DNA of 11,285 nucleotides from Bacillota bacterium (GTDB taxonomy: Bacteria; Bacillota; Clostridia; Saccharofermentanales; Fastidiosipilaceae), in NCBI GenBank assembly GCA_023388205.1, contig JAEWGS010000087.1:1-11285 (forward strand). The letters are read 5' to 3'. The position numbers and the translations under genes are program-made. The notes under the pieces are model-generated. The model was given only the letters and a program-made list of their open reading frames with translations. It searched no databases and was not told the origin of the DNA. Each line of letters begins with the position of its first letter. Position 1 is the stretch's first letter. Positions 1 through 6,580 of the stretch are shown one piece after another.

Positions 1-132
1 TGTCAGCGCTTTGCAACATATGGTCACATGATTAGAAAGATTCAGCGTCGATGTGCTTTAGAAAATGAAGCGCTGATCCGCTTTTTAAGAACTGATCGGC
101 TATTGAAAAATTTTGAAGCAGACTTTAGCTAA
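1..132 (+). CDS. C-terminal end of an unidentified protein (partial)
   Basis: The first reading frame is open from base 1 to a TAA at 130-132 and gives 43 residues, starting CQRFATYGHMIRK and ending LLKNFEADFS. It is basic in its first half (several Arg and Lys) and looks like a helical tail. The start lies outside the window. I do not recognise the family and assign no function. It lies just upstream of the HAD phosphatase in the same frame, so the two may be in one operon. The alternative is that this stretch is non-coding and open by chance, since 43 codons is short. Confidence 0.45.
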   Translation, partial: CQRFATYGHMIRKIQRRCALENEALIRFLRTDRLLKNFEADFS

Positions 133-219
133 GCGCTTAGGGCATCTTTGCCAGAAAAAGAGCGGCGTGCGATAATCGACGATAAGACGACATTGATAGA
201 GCAGAAAGTAGGGCCGAGC

Positions 220-1005
220 ATGAATCCAAAAGTGACGCATCCAGAACAAAATAATGTGGTCAATCAAAGCCCCAATTCTTCTGGGATGTTCCATCGCGAC
301 CAAGACAATAGCCGTCAGAAGATGGTTTTGCTTTTTGATATGGACGGGACGCTTTGTGACAGCATGGGGGAGTGGAATCGTTTCGATGAGCGCTTGATCG
401 CGCACTATGACTTAAGGAGTTATCCGAACTTTGACGTTTCGCTTTTTCCGAGGATGAGCTTGCCTGAAGTGAGCGCTTATGTCAGTGAAATTCTAGCTGC
501 AAAGGTCAGTCCTGAGGATGTGTATCGGACAATCACGAATGATATGCTGATCTTCTATCGAGAGAAAGTAGAGCTTAAACCTGGAATTTTGAATTTGTGT
601 CAAGGCCTGCGCGATGCGGGGTATTCTATGAGCGTGGCGACTTCGACGGATTATGAGCTCGCAAAAACTTGCTTGAGTCGCTGTGGTATTCTGCCTTTCT
701 TCGATACGATTTTGAGCAATGATCGAGTTGACGCGAACAAAGGAGATACGCTCTTTTGGCAGACTGCGTCTGAGTTTTATCAGGTTGATACTAAGCAGAT
801 GGTGCTTTTCGATGATGCTCATTTTGCCCTTCAAGGTGCGAAAAACTCAGGGCTTAAGACCGTGGGAATTTTGGATATTCAACCTGAGCGCCGAGCGGAG
901 CGGATCAAAGAAGTCTCAGATATTTTTGTTCGTTCTCTGGATGATTTGAGTGTGGAAGAATGGCTCGAGCGGCTTTTTGTTCTTGAATCGGAAGTGAATC
1001 AATAA
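220..1005 (+). CDS. HAD-superfamily phosphatase (phosphoglycolate phosphatase / beta-phosphoglucomutase-like)
   Basis: A probable cytosolic Mg-dependent phosphohydrolase; the substrate cannot be told from sequence. Numbering from the ATG at 220 (262 residues), motif I is DMDGT at 40-44, with Asp40 as nucleophile and Asp42 as acid/base. A helical cap region follows (about 45-125). Motif II is ATST (Thr141), motif III is Lys174, and motif IV is FDDA (Asp198/Asp199) followed by the usual QGAKNSGL segment. This order fits subfamily I with a C1 cap. The start is uncertain. An in-frame TTG at 148, the ATG at 220 (weak TAGGG upstream) and an ATG at 322 immediately before the fold are all possible. 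With the 220 start, about 34 polar residues (Asn, Gln, Ser rich) precede the HAD core, which is longer than usual for the family. The family call is firm; the specific substrate is unknown. Confidence 0.88.
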   Translation: MNPKVTHPEQNNVVNQSPNSSGMFHRDQDNSRQKMVLLFDMDGTLCDSMGEWNRFDERLIAHYDLRSYPNFDVSLFPRMSLPEVSAYVSEILAAKVSPEDVYRTITNDMLIFYREKVELKPGILNLCQGLRDAGYSMSVATSTDYELAKTCLSRCGILPFFDTILSNDRVDANKGDTLFWQTASEFYQVDTKQMVLFDDAHFALQGAKNSGLKTVGILDIQPERRAERIKEVSDIFVRSLDDLSVEEWLERLFVLESEVNQ

Positions 1006-1044
1006 GACAGGCTTGTGCTGGCCGCTAAACACTGGTGACCGACA

Positions 1045-1110
1045 CAAGGAAGCTCAGCTCAATGGGGCTCGGCTCAAGAGGGCTCGACCCAAGGAAGCTC
1101 AGCCCAAGGG
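1045..1110. repeat. 15-bp tandem repeat, four copies plus a partial
   Basis: Four diverged 15-base units follow one another: caaggaagctcagct (1045), caatggggctcggct (1060), caagagggctcgacc (1075) and caaggaagctcagcc (1090), then caaggg (1105). Units 1 and 4 differ at one base. The tract fills most of the 150-bp gap between the convergent HAD and cca genes. No good terminator hairpin was seen in this gap. A weak TGACT/AGTCA pairing at 1123-1150 is the best candidate. Confidence 0.9.
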
Positions 1111-1155
1111 ATTAGTCCTGAATGACTGGCCAGAGGGGGGGCTTTAGTCAGCGTT

Positions 1156-2619
1156 TTAATCTTGCGCGGATGGCTTATTTTCGGCGAGTTTCTTGCTGAT
1201 TTCAAGGAGCTGTTCTCTTTCGTTTAACTCCGGTTTTTCAAAGCATAGCAGAAGCAGTTGATTGAGAATTTCACCGATTTGAGGGGACGGGCGCAGACCA
1301 GATGCGATGAGATCTTTACCGCTAATCTGAAGATCTTTGACGGTGAAAGCATCACCTCGTTCTCGGCATAAGGTATAGCAGCGCTGGGCTTCAAAGACGT
1401 CAGAAGCGGACCAAGGCAGTTCTAAAAGATCGAAGTGATCCCAAGCAGCGAGGCTTGAGGCAAAGGCTAAGTAACGCGGAAAATCCAAATTAGGCCGGCC
1501 TGCAACAAAAGTTTTGATCTCAGGTGCTTGGGTTGGAAGATGAGCCAGCATGGCTTCAGCGATTGTTGAACAGATCGTGACTCTTTGCTTTGATGCGTGT
1601 AGCGCAAGGAGCGTATCGCTTAAATTGGTAGGAAAGGCGCTGAGGTTTAACCCGTTTAGCATTGAGAGATAAAAGAGTAAGGTAAAGCGCTCCTCGAACG
1701 CGTAAGGAAGCTGAGGCCAAAGGGTTGAGAGAGACTCTTTGAACTGAGAGAAAGTCTCTGCATGGTGCTGCGTAAGAACAGGAAGTTGCGGCGCAAAAGT
1801 AGTCTGTTGCGTCGATGGCTGCGTTTTTTGCGTAGACGGCTGCGGTTTTGAAGTCGCAAAGAGATTTTCCGAAAAGACCCACTCGGGCAAAGCTTTGAAA
1901 ACGTGTTTCCACACATTGGGATAAGCCCAAAAGAGTTTCGGAGCGCTCTCGCCCAAACAGAATTTTTCACATTCTTTTTCGATGCGCTCGACGGATAAAT
2001 AATCCAGCAAAGGATCCATTTTGCGAAGGGCGGCATCAATTTCTTCATCGAGCGAAAAGTTCAAAATACTCGCAAAGCGTAAAGCGCGCAGCATTCGGAG
2101 GGCATCTTCATCGAAGCGCTTTTCGGGGGTGCCGACGCAACGAATTTTTTGAGCCTCAAGGTCTTTCAAGCCACCGTACAGATCGATCAGCTTTCCGTCG
2201 AGGCAGAGGGCGAGCGCGTTGATCGTGAAGTCTCGGCGCGCGAGATCATCTTCGAGGCTTTGACCGAATTCGACGCGGGCGGGGTGACGGTGATCGCCCG
2301 AACGCAGTTCGATGTCTTTACGATAGCTTGTGATTTCAAGATTGCGCGGAGTCAACTGGGCAGGAAAAACGACCGTAATGGTGCCGTGTTCGATGCCGGT
2401 GTCCACAATGGAATAATCTCGATGGAAGAGCGCTTTAAGCTCTTCGGGGCGGGCGGAGGTCGCAAGATCGAAGTCGCTGACAGGGCGGCCCAAAATGAGG
2501 TCACGAATTGCGCCGCCGACAAAGGCGCAATGGAAGCCCTGTGAAGTCAGCTTTTGGGCGAGTTCTAAAAAATGAGCGGGGATATGGGCGAGTAGCTGTT
2601 CAAAAGGAAATGCGGCCAT
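1156..2619 (-). CDS. cca: CCA tRNA nucleotidyltransferase (class II)
   Basis: Adds or repairs the 3' CCA end of tRNAs using CTP and ATP, in the cytosol. Numbering from the ATG at 2619 (487 residues), the nucleotidyltransferase head shows GGAIRD at 35-40, metal-binding Asp49 and Asp51 (DFD), and RRD at 128-130. It also shows EDALR at 171-175, the motif that reads the incoming base, and ERIEKE at 211-216. A C-terminal tRNA-binding part follows, with a recognisable tail at about 430-475 (GKDLIASGLRPSPQIGEIL). No HD domain is present. Residues 260-273 are a Q/T/S/P linker made of two copies of a 7-residue unit, which helps explain the length above the usual 400-450. A TTG one codon upstream (2622) is also possible. 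The gene starts 4 bases after the ansA stop, so translation is probably coupled. A CC- or A-adding specialist cannot be fully excluded. Confidence 0.93.
   Translation of the reverse strand: MAAFPFEQLLAHIPAHFLELAQKLTSQGFHCAFVGGAIRDLILGRPVSDFDLATSARPEELKALFHRDYSIVDTGIEHGTITVVFPAQLTPRNLEITSYRKDIELRSGDHRHPARVEFGQSLEDDLARRDFTINALALCLDGKLIDLYGGLKDLEAQKIRCVGTPEKRFDEDALRMLRALRFASILNFSLDEEIDAALRKMDPLLDYLSVERIEKECEKFCLGESAPKLFWAYPNVWKHVFKALPEWVFSENLFATSKPQPSTQKTQPSTQQTTFAPQLPVLTQHHAETFSQFKESLSTLWPQLPYAFEERFTLLFYLSMLNGLNLSAFPTNLSDTLLALHASKQRVTICSTIAEAMLAHLPTQAPEIKTFVAGRPNLDFPRYLAFASSLAAWDHFDLLELPWSASDVFEAQRCYTLCRERGDAFTVKDLQISGKDLIASGLRPSPQIGEILNQLLLLCFEKPELNEREQLLEISKKLAENKPSAQD
1801..1842 (-). repeat. 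21-bp tandem duplication inside cca
   Basis: Read on the - strand, two 21-base units encode QPSTQKT and QPSTQQT back to back. They differ at several positions, some of them synonymous (CCG/CCA, TCT/TCG), so the duplication is not recent or the two copies are under protein-level constraint. The unit length is a multiple of three, which keeps the cca frame. It lies in a linker outside the catalytic motifs. Confidence 0.85.
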
Positions 2620-2623
2620 CAAC

Positions 2624-3817
2624 TCACATCCGTTCTTGGTGGCGAAGATGAATTTCGCCGACTAAATCTTGAGCGAAGAGTCTGCGGCAGCCTTCAATTC
2701 CTTGATTTTGCGCCAAAGCCCACATCAGTTTAGTTACGGCAGCTTCGCTCGTCATATCGAAGGCTTCGATGACGCCTTTTTTGAGCAGCTTACGGCCGGT
2801 CGCATAGAGGCTAAAATCGGAGTGCTCATAGAGACATTGAGAGGTGACGACGACGGGGACTTCGGCTTGAATACAGATCTCGAGTCCAGGAATGAGATCG
2901 CGGTGAAGTTGCTGAATTCCCCCGATTCCAAAAGCTTCAATAACGAGACCTTTAATCCCCATCTCGAGTAAGTGCTTGAAGATATTGGGGTTGAGCCCCG
3001 GGACGATTTTGAGTAAAAATACGTCGGGACAAAGGCTGATCTGAGGCTTAAAGCCGGCTTGCTTTTCGTGGAGTGCTTTGACATAAGTCAAAATGTTCGG
3101 ATCAAAGAAAAGGCCTCGGCTATCGATACGCGCCAAAGGCGCAATGTTGATGCTTTCAAAGGCGGAAAACTGGGTGGTGTGCGTTTTGACCGCACGGCTC
3201 CCGAGAATGATTTTGTTACCAAAGGCGAGAAAGACCCCGGGCACAGCAGAAGCGGCCATTGAGAAAGCGGCATCTAAATTCATCCTTGCATCCGTCAAGG
3301 CCTCGTCAATAGGTCGTTGAGATCCTGTCAAAACTACAGGGATCGGGATGCCTTGGAGCATAAAAGAGAGAATCGAAGCGGTATAGGCCATCGTATCTGT
3401 TCCATGGGTGATGACGATTCCATCGTAGCGGTCAACGTGATTTCGGATTTGTTCAGCGATGAAGATCCAGTCTTCAGGTTGCATATTGGAGGAGTCGAGC
3501 GCCAAAATATCTTTGGCATCGATGGCGTAATAATCGCTTTGGGGACGCAAGAAAGAAAGTAGATCTTGAATGCTGTAACCGGGTTCTAAACCATCGCCGG
3601 CCTCTTTTGAGGCGATGGTTCCACCTGTAGCGAGAAGTAAAAGCCGTTTTTGAGTTTGCGTTTGGCTGCTCGTTTGGCAGTTTGTTTGGCAGCTCGCTCC
3701 GGGCTGAAGCACGAGCTGCGGGGCGAAGGGAACATGGAGTAGCGCCTGATCTGTTTTTTCGTTTTCTTCGCCGTCCAGAAGGGCTTTTGTCGAATAAAGT
3801 GTGTTCTTGTCTTGCAT
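2624..3817 (-). CDS. ansA: L-asparaginase, cytosolic type I
   Basis: Hydrolyses L-asparagine to aspartate and ammonia. In 397 residues, the first catalytic motif is ATGGTIAS at 63-70 (nucleophile Thr67). DSSNM near 108-112 supplies a substrate-binding Ser. The second motif is THGTDT at 137-142 (Thr140, Asp141), and TGSQRP follows at 164-169. The C-terminal GVIEAFDMTSEAAVTKLM segment is typical of type I. There is no signal peptide, which argues for a cytosolic enzyme. About 57 residues precede the first beta strand, whereas the family normally starts only a few residues before TGGTIA. This extension is polar and ends in a CQTN/CQTS/SQTQ repeat. No Met lies between residue 1 and Met112, and AAGGA sits 8 bases before the ATG, so the extension is probably real. 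The gene is the first of an ansA-cca pair. Confidence 0.92.
   Translation of the reverse strand: MQDKNTLYSTKALLDGEENEKTDQALLHVPFAPQLVLQPGASCQTNCQTSSQTQTQKRLLLLATGGTIASKEAGDGLEPGYSIQDLLSFLRPQSDYYAIDAKDILALDSSNMQPEDWIFIAEQIRNHVDRYDGIVITHGTDTMAYTASILSFMLQGIPIPVVLTGSQRPIDEALTDARMNLDAAFSMAASAVPGVFLAFGNKIILGSRAVKTHTTQFSAFESINIAPLARIDSRGLFFDPNILTYVKALHEKQAGFKPQISLCPDVFLLKIVPGLNPNIFKHLLEMGIKGLVIEAFGIGGIQQLHRDLIPGLEICIQAEVPVVVTSQCLYEHSDFSLYATGRKLLKKGVIEAFDMTSEAAVTKLMWALAQNQGIEGCRRLFAQDLVGEIHLRHQERM
3656..3691 (-). repeat. 12-bp tandem repeat inside the ansA N-terminal extension
   Basis: On the - strand three 12-base units run tgccaaacaaac, tgccaaacgagc and agccaaacgcaa, encoding CQTN, CQTS and SQTQ (residues 43-54). 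A weaker fourth unit (TQKR) follows. The tract lies directly before the asparaginase fold and the period keeps the reading frame. Confidence 0.85.
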
Positions 3818-3940
3818 AAAAATGATCCTTGCCGAATAGAGCTCGTGTAGAATACTTCCTTTTCTTGGGCTTTATTTTACTGATTCTTTCGGCTCGCGTA
3901 GTGGATCATGCGATGAGAAACGTGAAATTATGAAGAAAGC

Positions 3941-3946
3941 AGGAGG
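3941..3946 (+). promoter_or_regulatory. Ribosome binding site that fixes the GNAT start
   Basis: AGGAGG at 3941-3946 lies 7 bases before the ATG at 3954. It falls inside the longer frame that would begin at the ATG at 3930, which has no comparable site, so translation should start at 3954. Confidence 0.85.
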
Positions 3947-3953
3947 AAACGAG

Positions 3954-4469
3954 ATGAGTTACACAATTCGCCCTTTGGCCGAAGAAGACCTCATTAACCT
4001 GACGGACATTTTTTCATCCGCTATAGGACATATCGATGATTCAATTTACACAAAGACACAAAAGGAAGCTTGGATCCACGGCGCGCCTCAGGATGCACAT
4101 GACTGGAAACTTAGACTTGAAGGCCTCAAAACGCTTGTTGCTTGTGAATCTTTGGATTGCAAAGACCAAGGTCATGAGGACGGTCCAAAGTCGCGGGCAG
4201 TGGCCTTTCTCTCTTTCAAAGAAACGGGCTATATCGATTTACTTTACGTCCACCCGGATCATCAAAGACAAGGACTTGCGACTTCGCTGCTCGCCTTAGT
4301 CAAAGCGGATTGCCTGGCTCGAGGTCAGCAGTATTTGTCCGCCCATGTGTCGCACGCAGCGCGTCCTTTTTTCGAACGGCAAGATTTTGAGATCAAAGAG
4401 CACTGCGTTCAAGTAAGAAACGGCGTTAAGATTGAAAATGCTTGGATGATGTCAAAGATGAAGGCATAG
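3954..4469 (+). CDS. GNAT-family N-acetyltransferase (YafP-like)
   Basis: A probable acetyl-CoA-dependent N-acetyltransferase; the acceptor is unknown. The chosen start gives 171 residues, beginning MSYTIRPLAEEDL, a standard GNAT beta-1. Strand and loop YIDLLYVHPDHQRQGLATSL (about 93-112) is motif A, with the Q-R-Q-G-L-A acetyl-CoA pyrophosphate loop at about 104-109. Next comes AARPFFERQDFEI (about 135-147), the motif B region with the usual phenylalanine pair before the last strands. The C-terminal VRNGVKIENAWMMSKMK resembles the tail of E. coli YafP-type acetyltransferases. The gene is divergent from ansA across 136 bp, in which I found no convincing promoter. The next gene on this strand is tyrS, 224 bases downstream. 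Confidence 0.87.
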   Translation: MSYTIRPLAEEDLINLTDIFSSAIGHIDDSIYTKTQKEAWIHGAPQDAHDWKLRLEGLKTLVACESLDCKDQGHEDGPKSRAVAFLSFKETGYIDLLYVHPDHQRQGLATSLLALVKADCLARGQQYLSAHVSHAARPFFERQDFEIKEHCVQVRNGVKIENAWMMSKMKA

Positions 4470-4504
4470 GCCGACGTTGTTGCCTCATGCGGCGCTTCGC
4501 ATCA

Positions 4505-4513
4505 TGGTATGAT
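4505..4513 (+). promoter_or_regulatory. Possible extended -10 promoter upstream of tyrS
   Basis: TGGTATGAT at 4505-4513 fits an extended -10 element (TGn followed by TATGAT, one base from TATAAT). No -35 match lies at 17 bases. If used, it would give a tyrS leader of about 170 bases that contains the 11-bp repeat array. No T-box consensus (AGGGTGGNACC) or leader terminator is visible. Confidence 0.25.
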
Positions 4514-4563
4514 TACAAGCGCTTTTCGTATTTTGAGGATACATGCTTGGCACGGTGGCCTTC

Positions 4564-4632
4564 TGATGCATTTTTGATGCATTTTAGCGATCGAACGGTG
4601 ATCAAACGGCGATCCAACGGTGATCAGAGGCG
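4564..4632. repeat. 11-bp phased repeat array upstream of tyrS
   Basis: Two exact copies of tgatgcatttt (4564-4574 and 4575-4585) are followed, after 3 bases, by four related 11-base units. These are gatcgaacggt (4589), gatcaaacggc (4600), gatccaacggt (4611) and gatcagaggcg (4622). Every unit of the second block begins with GATC, so these sites recur once per helical turn. The array runs into a GC hairpin, ggcgcg-ct-cgcgcc, at 4629-4642, which has no T-run after it. Confidence 0.9.
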
Positions 4633-4693
4633 CGCTCGCGCCAAGGTGCGAAATCTATTGTGCAAATAAATTAAATGAGGTGGAGGACACGAC

Positions 4694-6022
4694 ATGAGCG
4701 ATCAGCTAGCGACTCAGACAGAAAGTCAAGCGGTTTTGCAAAATGAAGTAGATGCGAAAGAGGCCGAGCGTCTTTATCAGGAGACAGGCAATGTGTATTA
4801 CCACCTCAAAGCGCGCGGTTTCTTTAAGCAGTGCACGCATGAAGAAGAGGTGATTCGCCTCTTGGGAGAGGAAAAGGTCACGTTTTATATTGGTTTTGAT
4901 CCCACTGCGGACAGCTTGCATATCGGTCATTACCTCACTTTGGCGGTCGCCTCACATCTTCAAAAAGCTGGACATCGCCCTATTATTTTGGTCGGCGGTG
5001 GTACGGGGCACATCGGTGACCCTTCAGGCCGCACGGATTTGAGACAGGTGATGACGAGCGAACGCATTCAGCAGAACGTGAATAGCATGAAACAGCAGAT
5101 GATGCGTTTCGTGGACTTTTCGGATGATAAAGCCCTCTTGGTCGACAATGCTGATTGGCTGCTTAAACTCAATTACGTCGATTTTTTGCGTGATATCGGC
5201 GCCTGCTTTTCTGTCAACCGAATGTTGACGGCGGAATGTTATCGCCAGCGCATGGAAAAGGGTCTGACCTTTTTAGAGTTCAATTACATGCTCATGCAAG
5301 GCTATGACTTCCTTGAACTCTATCGTCGCTACGGCTGCTTGCTTGAAGTGGGCGGGGATGATCAGTGGTCGAATATTTTAGCTGGTGTAGATCTCTTGCG
5401 CCGCAAAGAGCAAAAAGAGGCTTACGGTTTGACTGTGACGCTTTTGACCAATGCACAGGGCCAAAAAATGGGCAAAACGGCTTCGGGTGCGGTCTGGCTC
5501 GATGCGCAAAAGTTCTCACCCTACGATTTCTATCAATATTTTAGAAATGTGGGCGATGCAGAAGTCTTGCGCTTGATGAAGCTTTTAACTTTTATGACGC
5601 TTGAAGAAATTGAGCATTATGCAGGGCTTCAGGATCAGGCGATCAATGAAGCTAAAGTGCGTCTCGCTTACGAAGTGACGAAGATTGTCCATGGTGAAGG
5701 CGCGGCGAATGAAGCGAAGCAACGCGCAGAGGCTGCATTTGGCGCAAAACAAGATACGAGCTCAATGCCGACGAGTGAAATCTCAGCGCAAGATTTAGAG
5801 ACGAAGGCCCTGCTCGACAGCTTGCTTGAAGCGGCTCTGATCCCCTCCAAAGGTGAGGGGCGTCGACTGATGCAACAAGGCGGAATCACCTTGAATGGAC
5901 AGCCGATCACTGAGCCGAGAACGCTTTGGTCCTCTGAACACTTCATTGAAGCGACAGACGGCGAAAAAGAAGCGGTCGTCAAACGAGGCAAAAAGGTTTT
6001 CCACCGATTCATTTTGAAGTGA
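4694..6022 (+). CDS. tyrS: Tyrosyl-tRNA synthetase
   Basis: Charges tRNA-Tyr with tyrosine in the cytosol (class I synthetase). In 442 residues the Rossmann core begins near residue 33 (NVYYHLKARGF). Tyr65 lies in TFYIGFDPT, the HIGH motif is at 76-79, and the tyrosine-pocket set Tyr198, Gln202 and Asp205 has the spacing known for the family. VGGDDQWSN follows near 229, and KMGKT at 258-262 is the KMSKS loop. An S4 RNA-binding domain occupies about 370-430 (LLDSLLEAALIPSKGEGRRL). A GGAGG at 4682-4686 sits 7 bases before the ATG, so the extra ~32 polar N-terminal residues (Gln, Glu, Thr rich) are probably translated. Bacterial TyrRS usually starts near NVYETL. All catalytic residues are present. 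Confidence 0.96.
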   Translation: MSDQLATQTESQAVLQNEVDAKEAERLYQETGNVYYHLKARGFFKQCTHEEEVIRLLGEEKVTFYIGFDPTADSLHIGHYLTLAVASHLQKAGHRPIILVGGGTGHIGDPSGRTDLRQVMTSERIQQNVNSMKQQMMRFVDFSDDKALLVDNADWLLKLNYVDFLRDIGACFSVNRMLTAECYRQRMEKGLTFLEFNYMLMQGYDFLELYRRYGCLLEVGGDDQWSNILAGVDLLRRKEQKEAYGLTVTLLTNAQGQKMGKTASGAVWLDAQKFSPYDFYQYFRNVGDAEVLRLMKLLTFMTLEEIEHYAGLQDQAINEAKVRLAYEVTKIVHGEGAANEAKQRAEAAFGAKQDTSSMPTSEISAQDLETKALLDSLLEAALIPSKGEGRRLMQQGGITLNGQPITEPRTLWSSEHFIEATDGEKEAVVKRGKKVFHRFILK

Positions 6023-6067
6023 TTACTTAAAGTGATTGCTTGAAGTGATTGCGCTGCATTGATTGCG
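6016..6067. repeat. 13-bp tandem repeat spanning the tyrS stop codon
   Basis: Units of 13 bases start at 6016 (gaagtgattactt), 6029 (aaagtgattgctt) and 6042 (gaagtgattgcgc), with a degraded fourth from 6055. The first unit contains the tyrS TGA stop (6020-6022), so the tract appears to have grown out of the end of the gene. The period is not a multiple of three. Confidence 0.85.
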
Positions 6068-6147
6068 GCCTTGGCTTTGAGCGCCACGAGCCTGCTGTTC
6101 GAGCGACTCATGCTGCTTCGATCAGTCGAACAATTCAAGTGAAAATT

Positions 6148-6177
6148 AAAGCTCGCCAGGATATCCTGACGAGCTTT
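6148..6177. terminator. Bidirectional rho-independent terminator between tyrS and the zinc-ribbon gene
   Basis: A 30-base inverted repeat has two 15-base arms, aaagctcgccaggat and atcctgacgagcttt, that pair with one mismatch. A T-run follows on the + strand (ttttct) and an A-rich stretch precedes it (gaaaattaaa), giving a U-run for transcripts from the other strand. It lies 9 bases past the stop of the convergent zinc-ribbon gene and 125 bases past tyrS, so it can end both transcripts. Confidence 0.92.
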
Positions 6178-6186
6178 TCTAGTGTG

Positions 6187-6537
6187 TTACTTCCCTTGAG
6201 GCAAGGTCGGTTTGGGTGCGTAATTGGAATCAGTCTCGGTGCTGATCGCACTGGGTTCAGAGGAGTTGGCCCAAGAGTCGAGCGCATCCCATTTGGAAAA
6301 AATAAAACGATAACTGAGATAAAAGATAAGTGTGAGCAAGAGAAAGGCGATGATGAGCACACCGAAAGAACGCAAAAGTTCTTTGATGAAATGGCGGCAA
6401 TACTGAATGCGCTGCGCCTTTTTTTCTTCTGGCGTCAGGGGGCGGCGCTGCTTTTTAGTGCTCGTCGCCAAGAAGGTACCGCAATGCTGGCAGACACTTC
6501 GCTGACCGTTTTCTGTTCCACATTTGGGGCAAATCAC
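6187..6537 (-). CDS. Small zinc-ribbon membrane protein
   Basis: A hypothetical 116-residue protein with a four-cysteine zinc ribbon at the very N-terminus (Cys3, Cys6, Cys16, Cys19; CPKC and CQHC). A basic stretch follows (about 28-56). One strongly hydrophobic helix spans about 58-80 (FGVLIIAFLLLTLIFYLSY), and the C-terminal tail is Ser/Thr/Pro-rich. The basic stretch before the helix suggests that the ribbon faces the cytoplasm. The start was set at the GTG at 6537 because GTGAGG lies 6 bases upstream and the product then begins MICPKCGTEN, the usual opening for such proteins. An in-frame TTG at 6570 would add 11 residues. The function is unknown. The gene is convergent with tyrS and divergent from argS. 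Confidence 0.8.
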   Translation of the reverse strand: MICPKCGTENGQRSVCQHCGTFLATSTKKQRRPLTPEEKKAQRIQYCRHFIKELLRSFGVLIIAFLLLTLIFYLSYRFIFSKWDALDSWANSSEPSAISTETDSNYAPKPTLPQGK

Positions 6538-6543
6538 GATAGA

Positions 6544-6549
6544 CCTCAC
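6544..6549 (-). promoter_or_regulatory. Ribosome binding site for the zinc-ribbon gene
   Basis: GTGAGG on the - strand lies 6 bases before the GTG at 6537. It decides this start over the TTG at 6570, which has no clear site. Confidence 0.6.
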
Positions 6550-6580
6550 TTTCTGCTCATATCTTAACAAGGATCTTGGG

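Noticed and set aside
130..220. Stop-codon readthrough joining the first partial frame to the HAD protein
   Set aside because: The two share a frame across a TAA at 130-132, but no readthrough context is evident and chance explains a shared frame one time in three.
2149..2544. 131-codon + strand open frame antisense to cca
   Set aside because: It lies fully opposite the conserved catalytic head of cca, has no ribosome binding site and no recognisable motif. It is a shadow of the real gene.
4589..4632. CRISPR-like array
   Set aside because: The 11-base units are contiguous, with no spacers, too short for CRISPR repeats, and no cas gene is near.
4442..4669. 75-codon + strand frame between the GNAT gene and tyrS
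   Set aside because: It overlaps the GNAT end, runs through the 11-bp repeat array and has no ribosome binding site. The arginine- and cysteine-rich product has no family features.
4645..4693. T-box or tyrosine-responsive leader in front of tyrS
   Set aside because: GGTGG occurs near 4679, but it belongs to the ribosome binding region. No AGGGTGGNACC core, specifier stem or leader terminator was found.
6118..6131. Hairpin ttcga-tcag-tcgaa as the tyrS terminator
   Set aside because: The stem is only 5 bp with no T-run. The 30-base palindrome at 6148-6177 is far stronger.
6049..6567. 172-codon + strand open frame across the tyrS terminator and the zinc-ribbon gene
   Set aside because: It crosses a strong terminator palindrome and runs antisense to a gene with a clear zinc ribbon and membrane helix. 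No start signal was seen.
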